NCBI GenBank assembly: GCA_035310985.1
Contig: DATGDH010000047.1
Location: 1-24,032 of the forward strand
Direction: 5' to 3'
Length of the DNA: 24,032 bases
DNA from: DAHVFK01 sp035310985
GTDB taxonomy: Bacteria > Pseudomonadota > Gammaproteobacteria > Burkholderiales > SG8-39
A program made the translations under genes and the position numbers. Below, piece after piece: positions 19,549 through 24,032 of the stretch (position 1 is the stretch's first letter; each line of letters opens with the position of its first letter). The notes below the pieces were generated by a model. It was not told where the DNA came from. It did not search any database and worked only from the letters and a program-made list of their open reading frames with translations.

Positions 19549-20301
19549 TCAGGAGCCCAAGTTTCCGACCTCTCGCGCCGCGCTGGCGAGCAGTTCGTAC
19601 AAGGCGTAGTAGCTGCCTTGCAAGGCACTCACGCTCGGCAGCCATTCGAGCGGACTGTCAGAGATCGCGTTTGGAATGGCAGTGGGTGCCGGGATCACTT
19701 TCAGTCCCGCCGCCTCGAACTCGCCCTTTGCTCGCCGCATGTCGAAGCTGTGCGCGACCAGGACGACGCTCCGAATCCCTGACCCCGATAGGATGGTGGC
19801 GGAATTGACCGCGTTTTCGTGCGTGTTGCGCGAGCGTGCCTCGACCCAACGTATTTTTATCCCGAATTCCTGTTCGAGCGCGTTCTTCATCAACACGGCC
19901 TCCGGGGTTCCGCCATACACAACGCCACCGGTCACAAGGACCGGAAGCTTGACCCTGCGTGCAACCCACGCGCCGTACCGCACGCGCTCGAGGGTGAGCC
20001 GCCCGAGCGTGTCTCCGCCGTACTCTGCCGCGGCGCGGCGCACGCCCCCGCCTAATATCACGATCGCCTGGGCCCGGCCTGCTTGCGCGAGGTCTATCGC
20101 AGGACTCACTGCGATGGCGCGCTGGAGCCCATACGAAACAAAAGGCAGCGAAAGCAAGACGAGGCCGAGCGCTCCGGCCCAAGCGAGCGCTTGCCCCAGC
20201 CTGGGGCGCACCCGTCCTAGAGTCAATCCCGCAATAACGACGAGAAGAGGCCCGGTGGGCGGCAAGACGAGTGCGGTGAGCAGTTTCTTGACGGCAAACA
20301 C
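19549..20301 (-). CDS. YdcF/ElyC-like DUF218 membrane protein
   Basis: The 250-residue protein starts FAVKKLLTALVLPPTGPLL, typical of this family, with two N-terminal membrane helices (about 8-28 and 36-56). A DUF218 domain follows, with VILGGGVRR, LVTGGVVYGGTPEA, EARSRNTHENAVNS and VVLVAHSFDMRRAKGEF. ElyC-type relatives act in envelope and undecaprenyl-phosphate-dependent processes, which fits an EPS locus that consumes the same lipid carrier; the exact function is not established. The start is GTG at 20301, 5 bp after the acyltransferase stop, without a clear Shine-Dalgarno; the hydrophobic N-terminus supports it. Confidence 0.88.
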   Translation of the reverse strand: MFAVKKLLTALVLPPTGPLLVVIAGLTLGRVRPRLGQALAWAGALGLVLLSLPFVSYGLQRAIAVSPAIDLAQAGRAQAIVILGGGVRRAAAEYGGDTLGRLTLERVRYGAWVARRVKLPVLVTGGVVYGGTPEAVLMKNALEQEFGIKIRWVEARSRNTHENAVNSATILSGSGIRSVVLVAHSFDMRRAKGEFEAAGLKVIPAPTAIPNAISDSPLEWLPSVSALQGSYYALYELLASAAREVGNLGS

Positions 20302-20306
20302 ATCGA

Positions 20307-21068
20307 TCAGGAGCGGTGGACTGCCCGCTGTTCCTGAACCGCGCGTCGCACCTCTTCGGCGATCGCGTTATACATAGGGCGGACGACGAGATTGAGACCG
20401 GCGATGATATTCGGGATACTCATGGTCGATGGCACGCGGGTGCCGCGGTGCTCGACGGCACCGCCGATCTGCTTGATCTTGACTCCCAAGGTGGCGAAGT
20501 GCCTGACAAGTATCGGTTCCGAAAGCAGGAATAGCGTCTGGACGCCATGCAAGGCCGCGAGCTCGATGGTCCCGAGGTAGAGTCCGATTGCCAGGTACGG
20601 AAAGCGCGGTCGCGACTGTGTCCCAAAGCTTTCGGCCGTAACAGGGGCGGGCGACTCTTGCTCCCCTCTGCGACGGCGGTATCCAGAGACGATTGCCAGG
20701 CGAGAAACCTCGGCGATGCTTTCCCGCGGAAGTGCCAAGGGGTCGACAATCGTGCGATCGATGGTCTTCGCGCAGGTCTTCTCGAACGGCAGAGGGTATG
20801 CGAGATCGCCCGGCCGAGCCAGGACCAGGCGTGTGCAGCCGACGTATTGTCCGCTCGCGACGCTGCGTACCAGGCAGTGCAAGGAGTGTGCGTCGTATTC
20901 GTCCGATTCGCGCCGGTCCGGGCGCTCTGGCTCGAATTTGAGTTCCTCGCAATAGACCTGATGCCGAATGCGGTAGGCGTGATCGCGCAGCTCATCCGTG
21001 AGCGCGGGCACAACGCTGAAGTAAGTCCGGAAGGCCGCGCCGAGATTCGAGCGGTCGAGAACCCCCAT
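20307..21068 (-). CDS. PEP-CTERM/exosortase system-associated acyltransferase
   Basis: This 253-residue GNAT-fold protein resembles TIGR03694 and, more distantly, N-acyl amino acid and acyl-homoserine-lactone synthases. Motifs: FSVVPALTDELRDHAYRIRH, QVYCEELKFEPERPDRRESD (the E and D typical of the autoinducer-synthase fold), YVGCTRLVLARP, IAEVSRLAIVSGYRRR and a C-terminal LFLLSEPILVRHFATLGVKI. It probably moves an acyl chain from acyl-ACP onto an amine; the product is unknown. The ATG at 21068 has a G-rich GGGGGAGG just upstream (slightly close); a GTG 14 codons earlier (21110) is possible but I judge it less likely. It is the first gene of the minus-strand series and divergent from epsA. Confidence 0.88.
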   Translation of the reverse strand: MGVLDRSNLGAAFRTYFSVVPALTDELRDHAYRIRHQVYCEELKFEPERPDRRESDEYDAHSLHCLVRSVASGQYVGCTRLVLARPGDLAYPLPFEKTCAKTIDRTIVDPLALPRESIAEVSRLAIVSGYRRRRGEQESPAPVTAESFGTQSRPRFPYLAIGLYLGTIELAALHGVQTLFLLSEPILVRHFATLGVKIKQIGGAVEHRGTRVPSTMSIPNIIAGLNLVVRPMYNAIAEEVRRAVQEQRAVHRS

Positions 21069-21148
21069 TGCCTCCCCCGGGTAATGGATCCTTCCTGCAT
21101 CATAGGCCACGCCCTGCGCGCAAGGACCACAACCGCGCCGCCAGAAGC

Positions 21149-21162
21149 GTGAATTATTTCAC
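21149..21162. promoter_or_regulatory. Palindrome resembling a CRP/Clp-type operator
   Basis: GTGAATTATTTCAC is a perfect 5-bp inverted repeat around a 4-bp centre. Read with one flanking base on each side it is cGTGA-N6-TCACa, matching the CRP-family pattern TGTGA-N6-TCACA at 9 of 10 positions. On the minus strand it contains TGAAATAAT, an extended -10-like element, so a bound regulator could block transcription of the acyltransferase operon. It lies in the divergent region between the acyltransferase gene and epsA. Which protein binds is unknown. Confidence 0.4.
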
Positions 21163-21200
21163 ACTTGCTTAAATGCGTAAGAGATTGCAATTGAACCCTT

Positions 21201-21245
21201 TTCGCATGATCTAGTCGATTGACCGGGTGGCGTTTCACATGCGAA
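21201..21245. repeat. Inverted repeat TTCGCATG...CATGCGAA upstream of epsA
   Basis: TTCGCATG (21201-21208) and CATGCGAA (21238-21245) are perfect 8-bp inverted copies separated by 29 bp, ending 32 bp before the epsA start. A degenerate third copy, AATGCGTAA, lies at 21172-21180. The arrangement suggests an operator bound by a dimeric or looping regulator, possibly EpsA itself; this is inference. Confidence 0.4.
21228..21243 (+). promoter_or_regulatory. Weak sigma-54-like -24/-12 match upstream of epsA
   Basis: TGGCGTTTCACATGCG keeps the GG-N10-GC spacing of sigma-54 promoters, with TGGC and TGC intact but other positions diverged. It would place the start near 21254, 24 nt before the epsA ATG. 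It overlaps one arm of the inverted repeat. GG-N10-GC is common by chance in GC-rich DNA, so this is tentative. Confidence 0.25.
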
Positions 21246-21277
21246 CTTGGGCGCCTCGTCGCTAGGGAACGACATAC

Positions 21278-22129
21278 ATGAGCAGCGCCAAGAATCTCGC
21301 GGCATCTCAGCCGACACTGGCCTCGCAGGTCGCCTTGCGATTCAGCCAGGCCGAAGGCGAGGCGTTCCTGAGAATCGTAACCGACTCCCACGCAATCCAG
21401 CGTCACCGCGACCTCTTCCTTTGGTTGAGGGGCGAATTGCAGAAGTTCATTCCGCACGAGATCTTCATCTCCGCTTGCGGCGACTTCGCGACATGGCAGA
21501 TGAAACTCGATGTAGTTTCTGCCCTGCCCAATGTTCGTACGGCGCAGCTATCACGTTGCAGCAACATCGACGAATTGGTGGAAGCGATTCACGCGCAATG
21601 GGTCGCTGCAGGCCGCCGGCCGCTCGTTTTATCGGCCATCGATAGCGGCATTCTCGTGGCGCCCTGCACCTGCCCATTGCACGACGCGCTTCGCACCATG
21701 CGGACGATCCTGGTGCACGGCGTTCGTGACTTGCGAGACGGTTACGACAGCATCTACCTCGCCTTCAGTCGAAACTCGTCTGGTGACCAGCTCCACAAAG
21801 AGAGCTCCCTATCGTTGCTCGATCTATTCGTTTCCCAGATCGACATTGCATTTCGCCGGGTCCCGCCCTTCTCCATCCTGACGGTGAAAGGGCACGCGCC
21901 AAGCGGAGGCGACGCGCTGCATTTGAGCGCTCGTGAACAAGAGATCCTCGACTGGATCTGCCGCGGCAAGACCAACATCGACATCGCCGCGGCGCTCGAT
22001 ATCAGCCCGTTCACGGTCAAGAATCACCTGCAACGCATCTTCAGGAAGATCGGGGTCAGCAACAGGACCGAGGCGGCGACGAAATACAATCAGGCGCTGC
22101 GCGAGCTGCGGACCCACTTCACTCGTTAG
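21278..22129 (+). CDS. epsA: LuxR-type transcriptional regulator EpsA (exosortase/EPS-associated)
   Basis: This 283-residue protein resembles the PEP-CTERM-associated regulator EpsA (TIGR03020). The N-terminal about 200 residues form a sensor-like region of unknown ligand (LWLRGELQKFIPHEIFISAC, LVAPCTCPLHDALRTM). Residues 216-272 are a LuxR/GerE helix-turn-helix: LSAREQEILDWICRGKTNID, then IAAALDISPFTVKNHLQRIF and KIGVSNRTEA. No receiver domain is seen, so it is not a classical response regulator. It probably controls the divergent EPS operon and possibly itself. AGGGA lies about 9 nt before the ATG. It is convergent with the next gene across a terminator-like hairpin. Confidence 0.9.
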   Translation: MSSAKNLAASQPTLASQVALRFSQAEGEAFLRIVTDSHAIQRHRDLFLWLRGELQKFIPHEIFISACGDFATWQMKLDVVSALPNVRTAQLSRCSNIDELVEAIHAQWVAAGRRPLVLSAIDSGILVAPCTCPLHDALRTMRTILVHGVRDLRDGYDSIYLAFSRNSSGDQLHKESSLSLLDLFVSQIDIAFRRVPPFSILTVKGHAPSGGDALHLSAREQEILDWICRGKTNIDIAAALDISPFTVKNHLQRIFRKIGVSNRTEAATKYNQALRELRTHFTR

Positions 22130-22146
22130 CCAAATTGCTTGAATGC

Positions 22147-22169
22147 TTCCTTGTGCCAAGCGCAAGGAA
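22147..22169. terminator. Bidirectional terminator-like hairpin between epsA and the convergent small gene
   Basis: TTCCTTGTGC and GCGCAAGGAA pair over 10 bp (one G-U) around a CAA loop, 17 bp after the epsA stop and 3 bp beyond the stop of the convergent gene. No long U-run follows on either strand, so it could be a weak terminator or an mRNA 3'-end stabiliser. Confidence 0.55.
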
Positions 22170-22171
22170 AG

Positions 22172-22591
22172 CTAGGCTGGCTGGCCGTGCCCCGTAAGTT
22201 CCCGGTCGTTTAGGTATCCCGCCTTGCTCAACGCGGCCGACAGAGCATCGAACTTGCTCCCCCGCAGCATCCTTGAGTCCAGCGGCAAATCATCCGCTTG
22301 CATGAAATCTTCGGTCATGTCGCAGAGTGACGCGACGAAGGCCGCGGCCAAGGCGTGGATCTTCTGCTCCGTCGGCGCCACGGCTACCTCGCGACGAGGT
22401 TGCTCGTTCCCGCCCAGCGCGAGGTCGAATTCCACCGCGTAGACCTCTTCAACGAGCGAGACAAGGCTGCGTTCCACGACCGCCGCGCAGTGCGCGGTGG
22501 CCGCGCGGGCGTTCTCGGTCTCCGCAAGAGCCCGGGTAGCCAGGACCACATCGGCGGCCAGTCGACACACGCGCTGCACTTGTTCAAACAC
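22172..22591 (-). CDS. Hypothetical protein, not recognised
   Basis: An open frame of 139 residues with an alanine-rich, largely helical composition, no signal peptide and no membrane helix. Two cysteines occur early (C9, C35) and one later. The C-terminal part (LDSRMLRGSKFDALSAALSK followed by AGYLNDREL) looks like an ordered helical segment. I recognise no family. The start is GTG, supported by GAGGG at a suitable distance. It lies between epsA and the lytic transglycosylase, convergent with epsA and on the transglycosylase strand, 197 bp downstream of it. The coding call rests on the start signal and the protein-like composition only. Confidence 0.6.
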   Translation of the reverse strand: MFEQVQRVCRLAADVVLATRALAETENARAATAHCAAVVERSLVSLVEEVYAVEFDLALGGNEQPRREVAVAPTEQKIHALAAAFVASLCDMTEDFMQADDLPLDSRMLRGSKFDALSAALSKAGYLNDRELTGHGQPA

Positions 22592-22788
22592 GGCTCATCC
22601 CTCGGTCGAGTTCTCGCCCCCATGACATCACTTCGATTGACAGCCGGAAAGTGAACAAGTCTGCGTCCTTACACTGGTTCACACCGGCTTGCATCGAGAA
22701 GAAGGCGGCGCAGGAAAAATGCGAGCCGCCATTAGGATTTTTTGCAAACTACGCGCGGCAATCCCGCGCGCATTGCCATGCAGGAACG
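22592..22788. other. Intergenic region between the transglycosylase and the small hypothetical gene
   Basis: No gene is seen. The region holds the stem-loop after the transglycosylase stop listed separately, and a longer imperfect inverted repeat at 22644-22687 (CCGG-aaa-GTGAAC, 20 nt, GTTCAC-a-CCGG) upstream of the small gene, which could be an operator or RNA stem. I could not pick a convincing -35/-10 pair. Confidence 0.4.
22757..22777 (-). terminator. Candidate terminator hairpin after the lytic transglycosylase gene
   Basis: On the minus strand GGCAAT and ATTGCC pair around a GC-rich 9-nt loop, beginning 11 nt after the transglycosylase stop. A short T-containing stretch, GTTTGC, follows a few bases later. 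Stem length is modest, so this is a tentative terminator. Confidence 0.35.
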
Positions 22789-23700
22789 TCAGGGCTGCGA
22801 ACCAGCCATGCCGCGCACGATCGGAGAGGGATCGACGACGCCGGAATCGAACGGCAGATTCGTTCTCGTATAAATGCTGGTGACTTTCCTTACGTAGTCG
22901 CGTGTTTCCGGATAAGGCGGTACGCCGTGGTGCTTGTCGACCGCCTGCTCACCCGCGTTGTAAGCCGCCACCACCAGCCGCACGTCGCCCTGGAAATACG
23001 CCAGCAGCCAGCGCAGGTAGGCGAGACCGCCCTTGACGTTTTCGGTCGGATCGAACGCGCTCTTCACCCCGAACCGTACGGCGGTTTTCGGCACGAGCTG
23101 CATTAACCCCTGCGCGTTCTTCGGCGAGATTGCCGAGCTATTGAAATCCGACTCGACGACGATCACCGCCAGCGCCAGCTGCGGATCAACCCGGTAGCGG
23201 GGTGCAAGGCGATATACCAGCCGCTTAACATCCGCATTGCCGCGCAGGGCGGGCGCCACGTCATCGAGCGCAAGCGGCGCCGGCGCGGGATCCGGCGTTA
23301 GGCAAGACGGCAATTTCGTATCCGGCTGAGGATGCACGTAACGCAGCAACTTGGCGGCGTACTCGTGCCCCCTGTTCGCCGCCATCTCGAAAAGCGCCGC
23401 GGCCACAGCGTCGTCATGCTCGACGCCCCGGCCATTCGCATACATCCAGCCCAGCTGAAACTGCGCTTCTGCGTAGCCCTGTTTTGCCGCGCGGCAGTAG
23501 AGCTCGCGCGCCTTTTGCAGGTCCCCCGGGACGTCTTCGGCGTTCTCGTAGCGCCTCGCGAGCTCGGTCATGGCCTTGGGCTCGCCCTGCCCGGCGGCGG
23601 CCTCCAAATCGGCCAGATACGCGTCTGGCGATGCCTTTGCGAAACTGGCCGCGCCGAGCGATAGTGCCGTTACGGCCGCTAACTGAACCAGTCGCATCAT
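22789..23700 (-). CDS. Periplasmic lytic transglycosylase (SLT domain) with Sel1-like repeats
   Basis: The 303-residue protein has a signal peptide (MMRLVQLAAVTALSLGAASF, likely cut after AKA near residue 23). Two or three Sel1/TPR-like repeats (about 36-115) include AEAQFQLGWMYANGRGVEHD. The lysozyme-like SLT domain (about 155-285) has catalytic E183 in VVESDFNSSA, followed by SPKNAQGLMQLVPKTA and AAYNAG. Such enzymes cleave peptidoglycan between MurNAc and GlcNAc, opening space for envelope assemblies such as EPS or protein secretion. Sel1 repeats probably serve protein contacts. It has its own upstream region with a sigma-54-like promoter. There are two possible ATG codons, adjacent to each other. 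Confidence 0.93.
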   Translation of the reverse strand: MMRLVQLAAVTALSLGAASFAKASPDAYLADLEAAAGQGEPKAMTELARRYENAEDVPGDLQKARELYCRAAKQGYAEAQFQLGWMYANGRGVEHDDAVAAALFEMAANRGHEYAAKLLRYVHPQPDTKLPSCLTPDPAPAPLALDDVAPALRGNADVKRLVYRLAPRYRVDPQLALAVIVVESDFNSSAISPKNAQGLMQLVPKTAVRFGVKSAFDPTENVKGGLAYLRWLLAYFQGDVRLVVAAYNAGEQAVDKHHGVPPYPETRDYVRKVTSIYTRTNLPFDSGVVDPSPIVRGMAGSQP

Positions 23701-23733
23701 GCTGGCCTAAGTTCATGTGGGAGTTGGTTTCGC

Positions 23734-23749
23734 AGCATGTTTCGGACCA
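23734..23749 (-). promoter_or_regulatory. Candidate sigma-54 (-24/-12) promoter of the lytic transglycosylase gene
   Basis: The minus strand reads TGGTCCGAAACATGCT. It keeps the invariant GG and GC with exactly 10 bp between them, and also C, G, purine, T and the final T of the sigma-54 consensus TGGCACGNNNNTTGCW. Predicted start near 23724, about 24 nt before the ATG. A motif about 65 bp further upstream could bind the activator that sigma-54 requires. Confidence 0.5.
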
Positions 23750-23813
23750 GCATTTGCTTTCTCTTTGATCGTACGAACCAAAATCGCTGTTGAAATAATG
23801 GCGATGGATTAGC

Positions 23814-23830
23814 TGTAAAGTTTTCCGACA
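23814..23830 (-). promoter_or_regulatory. Candidate activator-binding motif upstream of the sigma-54-like promoter
   Basis: On the minus strand TGTCGGAAAACTTTACA lies about 65 bp upstream of the -24 element, the usual distance for an enhancer-binding protein. In Proteobacteria with XrtA, PEP-CTERM genes are known to share an upstream site including a sigma-54 motif, tied to the PrsK/PrsR two-component system. I cannot confirm from memory that this motif is that site. Confidence 0.4.
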
Positions 23831-23869
23831 CTTCTTCCGGTTCCCGGCTGAAGGCTGCCACGTGGCGAG

Positions 23870-24032
23870 CTAGAACTCGCGCGTCAAGCCGACACCGACG
23901 AAGCGCCGCTCATAGGTGTACAGAGGAATGGACGACTGGTTGCGTCCCGCGCTCAACATCAGCGTGGGCGCGATACCCTGGAAGCTCCAGTCGCGCGCGG
24001 TGATGCCGACATCGACCTGCACGAAGTCGTCC
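23870..24032 (-). CDS. C-terminal fragment of an outer-membrane beta-barrel protein (Slam/DUF560-like), 5' end outside window
   Basis: The last 54 codons of a gene reading in from the window end, stop TAG at 23870-23872. The peptide has alternating polar/hydrophobic strands (DDFVQVDVGITARDWSFQG, SSIPLYTYERRFVGVGL) and ends in phenylalanine (LTREF), the terminal signal recognised by the Bam machinery for outer-membrane barrels. The W-S-F-x-G-I-x-P and S-S-I-P-L-Y-x-Y motifs before the end resemble the C-terminus of surface lipoprotein assembly modifier (DUF560) proteins. The fragment is too short for certainty; another barrel family is possible. Confidence 0.6.
   Translation of the reverse strand, partial: DDFVQVDVGITARDWSFQGIAPTLMLSAGRNQSSIPLYTYERRFVGVGLTREF

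Larger units (their letters stand above)
23701..23869. other. Regulatory intergenic region upstream of the transglycosylase
   Basis: No gene is seen. The region is clearly AT-richer than its surroundings between about 23740 and 23830 and holds the sigma-54-like promoter and upstream motif listed separately. Near its high-coordinate end is a GCCACGTGGC palindrome (23857-23866) just after the beta-barrel gene stop. Confidence 0.6.

Noticed and set aside
19544..19559. TGGGCTCCTGAGCCCA palindrome over the ydcF-like stop codon as a terminator
   Set aside because: The loop is very short and no T-run follows; it may simply be coding sequence. Not called as a terminator.
22355..22654. Plus-strand 99-codon open frame opposite the small hypothetical gene
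   Set aside because: No clear ribosome-binding site and an R/H-rich composition typical of an antisense shadow; the minus-strand frame has a better start signal.
23857..23866. GCCACGTGGC palindrome after the barrel gene
   Set aside because: A single 10-bp palindrome without a loop or T-run; no basis to call it a terminator or operator.

Overview
The window looks like part of a Betaproteobacterial chromosome: high GC by eye, diderm, with several families typical of Beta-/Gammaproteobacterial exosortase loci. It is dominated by an exosortase A (XrtA/PEP-CTERM) exopolysaccharide (EPS) locus. Assignments rest on motif and family recognition by eye; no database search was run.

Layout. (1) Positions 2-2886, plus strand: the 3' part of a non-ribosomal peptide synthetase (adenylation, carrier and thioesterase domains; 5' end outside the window), overlapped 4 bp by a 4'-phosphopantetheinyl transferase. 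(2) Positions 2843-21068, minus strand, read from high to low coordinates: exosortase-associated acyltransferase, YdcF-like DUF218 membrane protein, FemAB-like protein, sugar transferase, exosortase A with fused EpsI domain, second sugar transferase, glutamine-dependent amidotransferase, third glycosyltransferase, a 65-codon glycosyltransferase remnant, fourth glycosyltransferase, CapK/PaaK-like adenylate-forming enzyme, an alpha/alpha-toroid protein, a formyltransferase, an O-antigen-ligase-like protein and a chain-length determinant. Most junctions are ATGA overlaps or gaps under 15 bp, so this is probably one or two operons. It converges on the NRPS/PPTase pair with a 44-bp antisense overlap. 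(3) Position 21278 onward: a divergent LuxR-type regulator (EpsA), a small unrecognised gene, a Sel1-repeat lytic transglycosylase, and the C-terminus of an outer-membrane beta-barrel cut by the window end.

The genes make sense together as an EPS factory. Four glycosyltransferases would build the repeat unit. The amidotransferase, FemAB, formyltransferase, CapK-like enzyme, acyltransferase and perhaps the NRPS would decorate it or a linked lipid/peptide. The O-ligase-like protein would transfer it, the chain-length protein would control polymerisation, and XrtA would process PEP-CTERM proteins delivered with it. No PEP-CTERM substrate, outer-membrane export channel or tyrosine kinase is encoded inside the window.

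The most unusual item is the chain-length determinant (2843-4879). Where related co-polymerases often carry a cytoplasmic tyrosine kinase, this one carries what reads as a tyrosine-recombinase (phage integrase) catalytic domain that has lost most catalytic residues. Also of note are a sigma-54-like promoter with an upstream motif before the transglycosylase, a deleted glycosyltransferase whose stub still couples translation to the next gene, and inverted repeats in the epsA divergent promoter region.
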